DNA of 8,208 nt from Candidatus Omnitrophota bacterium (lineage in GTDB: Bacteria > Omnitrophota > Gorgyraeia > Gygaellales > Profunditerraquicolaceae). The notes below the pieces were generated by a model. The model did not search any database. It saw only the letters and a program-made list of their open reading frames with translations, and was not told the origin of the DNA. The stretch is from assembly GCA_023818905.1 (NCBI GenBank), contig JAMWDE010000034.1, positions 1 to 8,208 on the forward strand, written 5' to 3'. The position numbers and the translations under genes were made by a program. Shown here piece by piece: positions 1-6,018 of this stretch (its first letter is position 1; every line of letters begins with the position of its first letter).

Positions 1-169
1 AAAACACAGTTAAGACAGTAACCACCATATAAGCAGAGACTGAGCCTAACCAGACCCAAAATGGCTTACCTGACTTAACACTCATTCCTAAGCCAACTAA
101 TTGGGTTTTATCTGCAAGTTCTGCAAAAAGAACTGCTACAAATGTGGTTAAAAATATTTTGGTATACAT
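1..169 (-). CDS. GDT1/TMEM165 (UPF0016) family cation transporter, N-terminal part
   Basis: The first 56 residues of a membrane protein that continues beyond the left edge. A hydrophobic first helix runs into the sequence FAELADKTQL (residues 15-24). This matches the E-x-x-D-K-[ST] signature of the UPF0016/GDT1/TMEM165 family, whose members export Mn2+ or exchange Ca2+/Mn2+ for protons across the membrane. A second hydrophobic helix begins near residue 38 (FWVWLGSVSAYMVV). The ATG at 169 is preceded by a good Shine-Dalgarno, AGGGAGGA, at 179-186, which supports this start. The gene lies 48 bp after the NIL-domain gene, in the same direction, and is probably the last visible member of the operon. 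The conserved acidic motif makes the family call fairly secure. Metal specificity cannot be read from this fragment, and the second family motif is outside the window. Confidence 0.82.
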   Translation of the reverse strand, partial: MYTKIFLTTFVAVLFAELADKTQLVGLGMSVKSGKPFWVWLGSVSAYMVVTVLTVF

Positions 170-217
170 TAAAAATAGTCCTCCCTTCTGTCTATAAAAA
201 GGTAAGATAAGGTAGGA

Positions 218-448
218 TTAGTGTATCTCTTGGGCACCTTCTATCTTTACGCCTTTACCCTTTATATATTCAAAGGTATTCTTTAGCTCTCCCTCTTCCC
301 CTTCTAATATTAATAGCGCCCAGCCTAATTCTGTAGAGAAGGAGGCCTCAATGATGCTTAAGGTGATATTGAATTGTTTGCAGATACTGCAGATTATAGG
401 TTCATCTTTTAATTCTCCGGGGAAGGTCCATTCTGTTTTAATCTTCAT
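218..448 (-). CDS. Stand-alone NIL-domain protein
   Basis: A 76-residue soluble protein that looks like a single NIL domain, the ACT-like fold first described at the C-terminus of the methionine ABC-transporter ATPase MetN and also found fused to ferredoxins. Supporting features are the N-terminal strand WTFPGEL, the EPIICSICKQFNITLSII segment (typical EPxIsxLxxxFxVxxNIL pattern), a central glycine followed by a strand (LGWALLILEGEE), and the final helix-turn with YIKGKGVKIEG. In MetN this domain senses the amino-acid substrate. What a free-standing copy binds is unknown. The ATG is preceded by AGGAGGAGA and overlaps the TGA of the upstream DUF2062 gene (ATGA, 445-448), so the two are probably translationally coupled. 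The two cysteines (CSIC) near residues 20-23 are not a standard feature that I can interpret. Confidence 0.75.
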   Translation of the reverse strand: MKIKTEWTFPGELKDEPIICSICKQFNITLSIIEASFSTELGWALLILEGEEGELKNTFEYIKGKGVKIEGAQEIH

Positions 449-921
449 TTTTTCTCCTCCTGGTTAATGTGCAGGATTATCCAGGCAATCACATACACCA
501 CTATCCCCAAACCCAAGGCAACCACTGTATAACCTATAATTGCTGGCAGGATAATCCGCAATGCTGAAGCCTTAAACAAATCCAACCAATGGAAATTATG
601 GATAAAATTTAGCCAGTTATCTCTTAAGAGTTGCAAATCCACTCCCATTATAACTGAACCTATCTTAAGCGCCAAGAAAAAACTTACAAAACTTAACCAG
701 GTATTGGTAAGGAGACTTCCGATTATGGCACTGGCACGGTTTACCCGCAGTAATAACGCCAAAAAAATGGCTGCTATCGGTCCTGTGCCGGGTAAGATTC
801 CCGTTGCCACACCCAGACCCAAGCCCAAAGCAACCCTCTGAGGAGTATCGTTAATCTTAAAGAGTTTTATATAGAGAGTATGTAAGAATCCTAAGATCCT
901 ATTTTTTCTTGAGTTCTTCAT
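445..921 (-). CDS. DUF2062 domain membrane protein
   Basis: A 158-residue integral membrane protein with the DUF2062 pattern. A short basic N-terminus is followed by a glycine-rich segment, GLGLGVATGILPGTGP (residues 32-47), then a hydrophobic helix ending LLLRVNRASAIIGSLLTNTW (57-76). That matches the family's LRxNxxxAxxGxxxxNPxT signature, with N73-T74-W75 in place of the usual NPxT. Further hydrophobic segments lie near residues 77-94 and 117-150. The C-terminus (HINQEEKK) is charged. The function of DUF2062 proteins is not established; they often sit near glycosyltransferase or lipid genes. The ATG at 919-921 lies inside the acyl-CoA synthetase gene (23-bp overlap) and has no obvious Shine-Dalgarno, so translation may depend on coupling. 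The proline missing from the NP motif is a small divergence from the family as I know it. Confidence 0.8.
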   Translation of the reverse strand: MKNSRKNRILGFLHTLYIKLFKINDTPQRVALGLGLGVATGILPGTGPIAAIFLALLLRVNRASAIIGSLLTNTWLSFVSFFLALKIGSVIMGVDLQLLRDNWLNFIHNFHWLDLFKASALRIILPAIIGYTVVALGLGIVVYVIAWIILHINQEEKK

Positions 922-2449
922 CTACAAGTATGCGCTTAAGTATCTTTCCGGTAGTATTTTTAGGAAGAGAATCTCTGAATTCAATTGAGCGGGGGACTTT
1001 GTAAGAGGCAAGTCTTTCTCTAAGATACTGTAGTATCTCTCGCTCAGTGGCAGTGGCGTTCTCCTTTAAGACCACAAATCCTTTAGGTGCTTCTCCTCTA
1101 TGTTCATCAGGCACGCCTATAACCGCTGCCTCTTTTATCTTGGGATTCTGATAAAGCACCTCTTCTATCTCTCTTGGATAAACATTTAACCCACGCACAT
1201 TCACCATCTCTTTCTTTCTTCCCACAATATAGATATAGCCCTGATGGTCAAACTTTGCCATATCACCGGTATAAAACCAGCCAGCTTTCAATGTTTCTTC
1301 TGTGGCTTCCCTCTGTCTGTAATAACCCAACATCACATTAGGACCTCTGACAATCAGTTCTCCTACCTGGCTTGGCTTTACATCCTGACCCTTCTCATCC
1401 ACAATCCTTACTTCTATATTTTTAGACAGAGGCAGACCTATTGAACCAGCCTTGCGCTGACCTTTTAGAGGATTGAGGGTTACTACCGGCGAAGCTTCAG
1501 TTAAACCATAACCTTCTAAAAGCGGTATGCGAAACCTCTTTTCGAACTCCCTGAAGGTCTCTACAGGAAGCGCAGCAGCTCCTGAAATACATATCCTTAC
1601 AGGATTAAATAATCTCATCAGAGGACTGCTCAGCAACTTGGGGAGCTTCATCTCTTTTAATATATTATAAACAGATGGCACTGCCACAAATATAGTGACA
1701 CGATTCTTTCTTATGGCACGGATGACTCGTTTGAATGGCTTAACCGCCTTCATTAAAACTATCTTTGCTCCGATAAGTAAAGGTAGATTCATACAGACCG
1801 TAGCAGCGAATGAATGGAATAAGGGTAAGATGCAGATAAAAGAATCGTGGCAGTTTGCTTTAATAGCGTCTGCGCTATCAATGGCATTTGAGATAAGGTT
1901 ATAATGAGAAAGCATTGCTCCTTTGGGGAATCCGGTTGTTCCTGAGCTATAGAGTATCACTGCCAAATCCTGAGGAGCACAGAAAATTTTACTTAATATC
2001 TCGGTGTTTGTTTTCTTTATTCGGTTGAAATCCAGGATGCTCTCTTTGGTTTTGGTAGTAGTGATGATGTACTTTAAAGAGTCCAGGCGCAACCTTAGTT
2101 CTTCTGCCATATCTAAGTTTACCCTTGAGGTAATTAGGGCTACTGCTTGGCTATCTTGCAGAATATACTTTACCTCCTCTATTTTGAACATATAGTTTAT
2201 CGGCACTGCTACTGCGCCTATCTTAAGTATGGCGTAATAGGCAAAGATAAACTCTGGGCAGTTATCTAAGAAGATAGCTACTTTGTCTTTGGGTCTTATG
2301 CCTAATTCAAGGAGGCCTGTAGCTAATTGGCTGGTAGTCTCATCAAGGGTTTTGTATCTTATTTTTTTCTGCCCGAACACAACTGCAATTCTTTGGGGGT
2401 ATCTTCTGGCACTTGTATTTAAAAGTTCGCCTAAGTTTTGTGGTATCAT
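899..2449 (-). CDS. Long-chain acyl-CoA synthetase (AMP-forming, FadD-like)
   Basis: A full-length (516 aa) ANL-superfamily adenylating enzyme, expected to activate a carboxylic acid with ATP and then thioesterify it, most likely a fatty acid to CoA. Motifs in order: phosphate-binding loop LYSSGTTGFPKGAMLSH (residues 166-182), LPLFHSF (208-214), the A5-type YGLTEASP (314-321), the ATP-ribose aspartate in FYTGD (392-396), hinge region VGRKKEMVNVRGLNVYPREIE (about 409-429), and the C-terminal catalytic lysine in TTGKILKRIL (K502). The length and the absence of a carrier domain favour an acyl-CoA ligase over a peptide-synthetase module. An acyl-ACP synthetase or an aryl/branched-acid ligase is not excluded. 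The ATG at 2449 follows AGGAG by 6 bp and is only 2 bp from the stop of the radical SAM gene, so the gene lies within the operon. The exact substrate cannot be read from sequence. Confidence 0.92.
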   Translation of the reverse strand: MIPQNLGELLNTSARRYPQRIAVVFGQKKIRYKTLDETTSQLATGLLELGIRPKDKVAIFLDNCPEFIFAYYAILKIGAVAVPINYMFKIEEVKYILQDSQAVALITSRVNLDMAEELRLRLDSLKYIITTTKTKESILDFNRIKKTNTEILSKIFCAPQDLAVILYSSGTTGFPKGAMLSHYNLISNAIDSADAIKANCHDSFICILPLFHSFAATVCMNLPLLIGAKIVLMKAVKPFKRVIRAIRKNRVTIFVAVPSVYNILKEMKLPKLLSSPLMRLFNPVRICISGAAALPVETFREFEKRFRIPLLEGYGLTEASPVVTLNPLKGQRKAGSIGLPLSKNIEVRIVDEKGQDVKPSQVGELIVRGPNVMLGYYRQREATEETLKAGWFYTGDMAKFDHQGYIYIVGRKKEMVNVRGLNVYPREIEEVLYQNPKIKEAAVIGVPDEHRGEAPKGFVVLKENATATEREILQYLRERLASYKVPRSIEFRDSLPKNTTGKILKRILVDEELKKK

Positions 2450-2451
2450 AT

Positions 2452-3432
2452 CTACTCCTTGAATCTGGGTTTTATATTTATACCTGCAAATCTTTCTAGG
2501 CCATATGATTCTTGAATCCAGCCGTTATGTAAACCATAGTTATGCATTGATTCTTTCGCTGCTTCATACTCTTCATAGGTTATACGGCGCGCAATCTCCT
2601 TAAATTGACCTGACTTGTAACAGGGAAAATACTGACTCATCAGACTGATATAGGTGTCTGCAGAAACCTCTTCAGCGATAAACCGCATTATCTTATCTGT
2701 TCCAGAGATATTATGTGGAAGTACCAGATGCCTTATTATCAGTCCTCTTTTTATGATGCCCTTCTCATCTATTTGGGCAGGACCCACTTGCTTATGCATC
2801 CTTATAACTGATTGCTGACTCAAATAAGGATATCCTGGAGCAGAGGAATATTTTATTGCCATCTCCTCTTCTGCATAACGTAAATCCGGTAAATAGATAT
2901 CCACGATACCTTCTAGAAGCTCTATTATCTGCGGTAATTCGTAACCACTAGTATTGTACACAACCGGAATTTTAAGTCCTTGGGGAATCGCTATATAGAG
3001 ACTTTTAAGAATTTGCGGTAATACATGGGTTGGGGTAACAAAGTTTATATTATGGCAACCCATATCTTGCAGTTGCAACATAAACTCTACCAGTTCCTCT
3101 AACTCTACTTCCCTACCCTCTCCTAACTGGCTGAATTCAAAGTTTTGGCAGTAAACACAAGCCATATTGCACCAGGAGAAGAATATAGTTCCTGAGCCTT
3201 GACTACCTGATATAGGAGGCTCTTCTCCGTGATGCGGCATATAGCTACATACCTTGGGTTTAAGCCCGGTTTTGCAGAATCCTCTTTCATCCTTTAGGCG
3301 ATTCACTGAGCATTTGCGCGGGCAGATGCAACAGGCTTCCAACATCTTAAAAGTCTTATCAATAATCTTTGCTAAATTGCCGTTTTCATAAGCCTCCAGA
3401 TAACTGGGGTATCTCTTTGTATTATCGTTCAT
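2452..3432 (-). CDS. Radical SAM protein, PflX-like (pyruvate formate-lyase activase-related, COG1313)
   Basis: A 326-residue radical SAM enzyme. The 4Fe-4S/SAM motif CNMACVYC (C88, C92, C95) has the CxxxCxxC spacing and is followed by QNFEFSQ. Just upstream lies the conserved PHHGEEPPISGSQGSGTIFF segment that typifies the PflX/COG1313 branch. The N-terminus carries an extra cysteine cluster (C34, C35, C37, C41, C53; CCICPRKC then GFC), as in that family, possibly for a second metal site. Members are often annotated as putative pyruvate formate-lyase activating enzymes, but the true target is generally unknown. No glycyl-radical enzyme lies in this window, so a PFL-activating role is not supported by context. 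The gene overlaps the DUF4416 stop by 11 bp and is 2 bp from the acyl-CoA synthetase. A weak AAGG abuts the ATG. Confidence 0.87.
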   Translation of the reverse strand: MNDNTKRYPSYLEAYENGNLAKIIDKTFKMLEACCICPRKCSVNRLKDERGFCKTGLKPKVCSYMPHHGEEPPISGSQGSGTIFFSWCNMACVYCQNFEFSQLGEGREVELEELVEFMLQLQDMGCHNINFVTPTHVLPQILKSLYIAIPQGLKIPVVYNTSGYELPQIIELLEGIVDIYLPDLRYAEEEMAIKYSSAPGYPYLSQQSVIRMHKQVGPAQIDEKGIIKRGLIIRHLVLPHNISGTDKIMRFIAEEVSADTYISLMSQYFPCYKSGQFKEIARRITYEEYEAAKESMHNYGLHNGWIQESYGLERFAGINIKPRFKE

Positions 3433-3955
3433 CCTTAGTAATTTGCTCTCTATAGATTCTTCTTATCTGATTAAATATCTCAATGTATTCAGGTGTCTTG
3501 TAATCCGGATAAGTCCATTCCCAGGCTTGAAATGTGTTGTTTTGGAAGAAAAGGGTTACTTCTGCGTATATGCCCTGAGTTAAATATATGCGGTGTTTAT
3601 AATCTTTAGTAGAGGCAAGGATCAGCTTTGCTGAATCTATATATCCAGGGTCAAGGTTCACCTGACGATTTTTATTTTGGGTGAATCTTTTCTCAATAGA
3701 ATTGGTAATAATTTTGATGCGGGCTAAGTTCTGCGGAGGGATAAGTTTTTTAAAACTGATAAACTTTCTTTTTAAATCCTTGCCAAACTCTGCTTCATAG
3801 TAATCAGTATGGGTAAACGCCAAGGTTTGGCTTTCAAAGTCTATTTTACCAAAGCATTTTTCTAATATCGCCTTTACCTTTTCAAATACATCATCTATCC
3901 TGAAGATAAAACCCACTATCAACTTTACAGGCAGAACCTTATGTATTGAGCCCAT
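3422..3955 (-). CDS. DUF4416 domain protein
   Basis: A soluble protein of 177 residues from the ATG at 3953-3955. It matches DUF4416: the N-terminal PVKLIVGFIF strand, the FGKIDFESQTLAFTHTDYYEAEFG block, a lysine-rich KRKFISFKKLIPP segment, NRQVNLDPGYIDSAKLILASTKDYKHRIYL (the NLDPGY core is the most characteristic part), and a C-terminal WTYPDYKTPEYIEIFNQIR. The family is known mainly from anaerobic Gram-negative lineages and has no established function. A TTG at 3970 would add five residues and overlap the upstream TGA. I prefer the ATG because family members typically begin with a short Met-Gly/Ser stretch directly before PVKL. Neither start has a clear Shine-Dalgarno, so reinitiation after the nitroreductase gene is likely. 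The 3' end overlaps the radical SAM start by 11 bp. Confidence 0.82.
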   Translation of the reverse strand: MGSIHKVLPVKLIVGFIFRIDDVFEKVKAILEKCFGKIDFESQTLAFTHTDYYEAEFGKDLKRKFISFKKLIPPQNLARIKIITNSIEKRFTQNKNRQVNLDPGYIDSAKLILASTKDYKHRIYLTQGIYAEVTLFFQNNTFQAWEWTYPDYKTPEYIEIFNQIRRIYREQITKDER

Positions 3956-3966
3956 TTCATTAAAAT

Positions 3967-4668
3967 TCAAGACTGAAACGGATATCCGATAGGCATAACC
4001 AGAAGCGCAACATAATCTTTCTGCAAATCTAAGATGCGGTTTACCGTTTCATCTTCAAAAGCTCCCACCTCCACAGTAGCCAGGCCCAAACTGGTTATAG
4101 CTAAATATGCATTCTGCGCGGCGTGACCTGCCTCCATATAAACATAACGCCTACCCCTATCTCCATAACGATAGGTAGTGCGCTGGAATCTGGCGACTAT
4201 TACCAAAGTTACCGGCGCCTCCTCAATAAAACTTTGCCCCAGACAGGCCTGGGCAAGTTGCCTGCGTTTATCTATCTCTGAAATAGGTTTAAGCGCGTGT
4301 TCCTCTACGATATAATGATAGAGCCCCCCTTTTAATTTATCCACACCTGCAGGACCTACCAGTAAGTATAATTCCAAAGGGTAAGTCGCTCCTGCAGAAA
4401 GAACGGTTCTGGTGGCATGCGTGACAGCATCTGCTTTCATACCATAAGTAGCCCAGAGTATACTGGAAACATCCTTAAGCTTGAGAGATCTGTTTTGGAA
4501 GTTTCGGCAGGAGTAACGTCTATCCAGAAGCGTTTTAAAATCTACATCCTGAAAGGATGGTTGGTCTAATTTTATCTTCATATTTTTACCAAAATGTTTT
4601 TGGGCTTGGGCGACTGAATGGAGATTTAAAATATTGATTAAGACGTACAAAAATAAAAGATATCTCAT
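3967..4668 (-). CDS. SagB/ThcOx-type nitroreductase family protein with signal peptide
   Basis: A 233-residue FMN-dependent oxidoreductase of the nitroreductase fold, closest to the SagB/ThcOx type. Evidence: the FMN-phosphate contact region LDRRYSCRNF (residues 48-57), SAGATYPLELYLLVG (91-105; typical of SagB-like proteins), YMEAGHAAQNAYLAITSLGL (177-196), TVEVGAFEDETVNRIL (198-213) and the final strand with MPIGYP. SagB proteins can oxidise azolines in RiPP biosynthesis, but no cyclodehydratase (SagC/D) or precursor gene is visible, and most stand-alone members have unknown substrates. The first 22 residues are hydrophobic and end in VAQAQ, a plausible signal-peptidase I site, so the enzyme may act outside the cytoplasm. 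Its ATG overlaps the PilZ TGA (ATGA, 4665-4668). An alternative internal start at M30 (just before KIKLDQPSF) would give a cytoplasmic form. Confidence 0.85.
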   Translation of the reverse strand: MRYLLFLYVLINILNLHSVAQAQKHFGKNMKIKLDQPSFQDVDFKTLLDRRYSCRNFQNRSLKLKDVSSILWATYGMKADAVTHATRTVLSAGATYPLELYLLVGPAGVDKLKGGLYHYIVEEHALKPISEIDKRRQLAQACLGQSFIEEAPVTLVIVARFQRTTYRYGDRGRRYVYMEAGHAAQNAYLAITSLGLATVEVGAFEDETVNRILDLQKDYVALLVMPIGYPFQS

Positions 4669-5054
4669 GACCGTTTAAGGTCGGAAGTATCCTGGGGTAA
4701 GAATTGGTTTATGTAGCGGGATATCTTTTTGCGTTGATTTTCTTTTATCTCATTAAAATAGATAGCGATATTAAAACCGTTTTTATTGTTGTCTTCAGTC
4801 CTTACCACCACACCTTTACATTCTACTTCTGTATATCTTCCGGTTTTTTTATCTGGTATAGGTAGGGTTAGCCTTACCGCAATTTTGGTAAAGGGTGGTA
4901 TGTATCTGTCTAAACGACAGTATGCGCCTATACAGCTGATATTCTCTGTGGTGGTAGATAAGTCGTATCCGTCAGCCACTACCTTTAGGGGTAGCGCCTG
5001 GACTATACGCGGATAACGTCGCCTATCGGTTTTCAGGCGTAGATTTTTTTTCAT
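4665..5054 (-). CDS. PilZ-domain protein (second of pair)
   Basis: A 129-residue protein that is essentially one PilZ domain, the c-di-GMP receptor fold. Both ligand-binding signatures are visible: the RxxxR arginine motif in RRRYPR (R12 and R16) and the [DN]xSxxG motif in NISCIGAYC (N38, S40, G43). The following beta-barrel strands include IAVRLTLPIP, VECKGVVVRTE and GFNIAIYFNEI. A basic C-terminal helix (KKISRYINQF) ends the domain. It has no effector domain, so it probably acts by binding a partner protein. The ATG lies 1 bp after the stop of the zinc-ribbon gene, and the 3' end overlaps the nitroreductase start. The Shine-Dalgarno is weak, so coupling is likely. Compared with the first PilZ protein it has a longer N-terminus and uses Asn rather than Asp in the second motif. 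Confidence 0.9.
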   Translation of the reverse strand: MKKNLRLKTDRRRYPRIVQALPLKVVADGYDLSTTTENISCIGAYCRLDRYIPPFTKIAVRLTLPIPDKKTGRYTEVECKGVVVRTEDNNKNGFNIAIYFNEIKENQRKKISRYINQFLPQDTSDLKRS

Positions 5055-5055
5055 T

Positions 5056-5229
5056 TCAGGTTTCTTTTGCTTCTTTTGATTTTACAGTTTTACACCAACA
5101 CTTTTTAGTGCAATAGTATTTACCGTTGCGGTAATAGCGTTTAAGTTTCTTAAGGGGTTTTCCGCAACCCAGACAGTTGGTTTGCTTTTCTACCTCTGGA
5201 TTTTTTTCTGTTTTTGCCTCTTCAGCCAT
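5056..5229 (-). CDS. Small zinc-ribbon-like protein (57 aa)
   Basis: A 57-codon open frame, ATG at 5227-5229 and TGA at 5056-5058. It has a charged N-terminus (MAEEAKTEKNPEVEKQ), then CLGCGKPLKK and, after RYYRNGKYY, CTKKCWC. The five cysteines (C19, C22, C40, C44, C46) fit a treble-clef or zinc-ribbon pattern, CxxC with a distal CxxxC, probably binding one Zn2+. The C-terminus is lysine-rich. It is not a family I can name; a nucleic-acid- or protein-binding role would be typical for such a fold but is only a guess. Coding is supported by an AAAGGA Shine-Dalgarno about 10 bp upstream, an exact fit between the two PilZ genes (21 bp after one stop, 1 bp before the next ATG), and cysteine spacing unlikely by chance. 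It is short enough for automatic gene callers to miss. Confidence 0.8.
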   Translation of the reverse strand: MAEEAKTEKNPEVEKQTNCLGCGKPLKKLKRYYRNGKYYCTKKCWCKTVKSKEAKET

Positions 5230-5250
5230 AATTTTTAATTCCTTTTCTTT

Positions 5251-5589
5251 TTAGACTTTAGTTGTATGTATGTCCAAATAATCTGAAAGATAATTCTTTT
5301 CTTGCGGTGATATTTCTAAAAATTCCACGCCCATACGGTAGCGGTCAGAATGCGCTAAAGGAGCTGCCCAGGCAATTCTTGCCTGAGGACTCAATATGCG
5401 CGAGAGCACATTGATTTCCAGCTTCAAAGGTGTGGATGGAGCAATAAATTTATCATTGATGAAGCTTAGCCCTCCTAAACTGATATCTTCACAAAGGGAA
5501 TTACTGTATTCAGGAGTGCCCCTAATTTGATAACGTAGAGGCAGGTGAACCCTTAGGCGCGGATTACGCCTCTTTTCGCGTGCCAGCAT
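5251..5589 (-). CDS. PilZ-domain protein (first of pair, operon leader)
   Basis: A 112-residue single-domain PilZ protein, predicted to bind c-di-GMP. The RxxxR motif is in KRRNPR (R7 and R11) and the [DN]xSxxG motif is DISLGG (D35, S37, G40). The later strands LKLEINVLS, ARIAWAAPL and YRMGVEFLEI complete the barrel, and a short C-terminal helix follows. Both motifs are intact, so it should be a true c-di-GMP binder rather than a degenerate copy. It is the first gene after the strong promoter at 5641-5669. Its ATG follows GAGGAAG by 2-3 bp, and this site can be paired by sequences in the leader, so translation may be controlled. No second domain is present, so its output partner is unknown. 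The spacing to the second PilZ gene, through the small zinc-ribbon gene, suggests the three products work together. Confidence 0.92.
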   Translation of the reverse strand: MLAREKRRNPRLRVHLPLRYQIRGTPEYSNSLCEDISLGGLSFINDKFIAPSTPLKLEINVLSRILSPQARIAWAAPLAHSDRYRMGVEFLEISPQEKNYLSDYLDIHTTKV

Positions 5590-5591
5590 AT

Positions 5592-5631
5592 CTTCCTCGG
5601 CTTATCTTTAGGAAGCCGTGGCTTTTCTTCC
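5592..5631 (-). promoter_or_regulatory. Leader RNA with competing hairpins over the PilZ ribosome-binding site
   Basis: Read on the minus strand. Helix 1 pairs GGAAG (5627-5631) with CTTCC (5611-5615) around an 11-nt loop, AAAAGCCACGG. Helix 2 pairs CGGCTT (5613-5618) with AAGCCG (5598-5603) around a 9-nt loop. A third option pairs the same CTTCC with GGAAG of the Shine-Dalgarno (5592-5596). All three use the segment 5611-5618, so they exclude one another. Helix 1 would free the ribosome site and the third pairing would close it. Folding by eye only; whether it responds to a ligand, to temperature or to nothing is unknown. Confidence 0.5.
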
Positions 5632-5640
5632 GTTGACCTT

Positions 5641-5669
5641 AATATATCATATCTTAATTTGGGTGTCAA
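5641..5669 (-). promoter_or_regulatory. Sigma-70-type promoter of the PilZ operon
   Basis: On the minus strand TTGACA (5664-5669) and TATATT (5641-5646) are separated by exactly 17 bp. This is a perfect -35 box and a 5/6 match to the -10 consensus. Transcription would start near 5633-5637, giving a leader of about 45 nt ahead of the PilZ ATG at 5589. It is the only clear promoter ahead of the ten downstream genes. Confidence 0.75.
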
Positions 5670-5670
5670 T

Positions 5671-5885
5671 AGGAGAATTCCTTTGCATTTACGCACTGAT
5701 GCTTAAGGTGTGAAAACTACCTACGTATAGACGCTAAGAGACAACTATTTATAAGACGCCATATGTGTTATCTTATCTAATGAGTTGGTGAATTAACGAA
5801 TTTGCAGATTCACGAATTAGGGGGTTTATAAGAATAGAAAACTTACAAATCTTAAGGTAAAGAGTAATAAATATGAATACTTTTT
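5671..5885. other. Intergenic stretch without a recognised gene
   Basis: Between the PilZ promoter and the first terminator I find no convincing open frame, RNA gene or promoter. Two weak repeats are visible: AGACGC at 5729-5734 and again at 5754-5759, each preceded by TAT-rich sequence, and ACGAATT at 5796-5802 and 5812-5818, overlapping a 6-bp inverted repeat GTGAAT/ATTCAC (5788-5793 and 5808-5813). The sequence is AT-rich and could hold upstream regulator sites for the operon, but nothing is diagnostic. Confidence 0.5.
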
Positions 5886-5941
5886 AAAAAGGCGCTCTCT
5901 CTTTTCACTCTTAGGAGTGTACAGTTTGAGCGCCTCTTTTT
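5886..5941. terminator. Strong bidirectional hairpin terminator
   Basis: Arms GGCGCTC (5891-5897) and GAGCGCC (5928-5934) are a perfect 7-bp GC-rich inverted repeat. Inside it is a second hairpin, CACTC (5906-5910) and GAGTG (5915-5919), with a TTAG loop. A-runs on one side and T-runs on the other (5886-5890 and 5937-5941) give a U-tract on either strand. It lies downstream of the PEP-CTERM gene and would serve as a second terminator for it, insulating the PilZ promoter. No plus-strand gene needs it. Confidence 0.7.
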
Positions 5942-5964
5942 CGATTTAAGAGCTCTTAACTCTT

Positions 5965-6018
5965 AAAAAGCGGCGCTAACTTACATCCGTACTCTGGATA
6001 TAAAGTTAGCCAGCTTTT
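5965..6018 (-). terminator. Rho-independent terminator of the PEP-CTERM gene
   Basis: A long hairpin overlaps the stop codon: GCTAACTT (5975-5982) with AAGTTAGC (6003-6010), inner arms ATCC (5985-5988) and GGAT (5996-5999), and outer arms AAAAAGC and GCTTTTT (5965-5971 and 6012-6018) across a small internal loop. On the minus strand it ends in GCTTTTT, a suitable U-tract. A perfect 14-bp palindrome, TTAAGAGCTCTTAA (5946-5959), sits between this hairpin and the next terminator. Confidence 0.7.

Noticed and set aside
1244..2195. Plus-strand open frames opposite the acyl-CoA synthetase
   Set aside because: They lie antisense to a gene with a full set of family motifs, show no recognisable domain and lack ribosome sites. 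The same holds for plus-strand frames opposite the PilZ, PEP-CTERM and amidase genes.
3956..3970. TTG at 3970 as the start of the DUF4416 gene
   Set aside because: It adds only five residues, has no Shine-Dalgarno, and the family usually begins just before the PVKL strand, which the ATG at 3955 provides.
5592..5660. A complete c-di-GMP-I (GEMM) riboswitch ahead of the PilZ gene
   Set aside because: Only an AAAGCCACGG-like strand is present. The GGGCAAACC-type element and the second half of the aptamer are missing, and the promoter sits too close for a full aptamer to fit.
5729..5818. Repeats AGACGC and ACGAATT as a CRISPR or operator array
   Set aside because: Only two copies of each, short and imperfectly flanked. 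In an AT-rich stretch this is near chance expectation.
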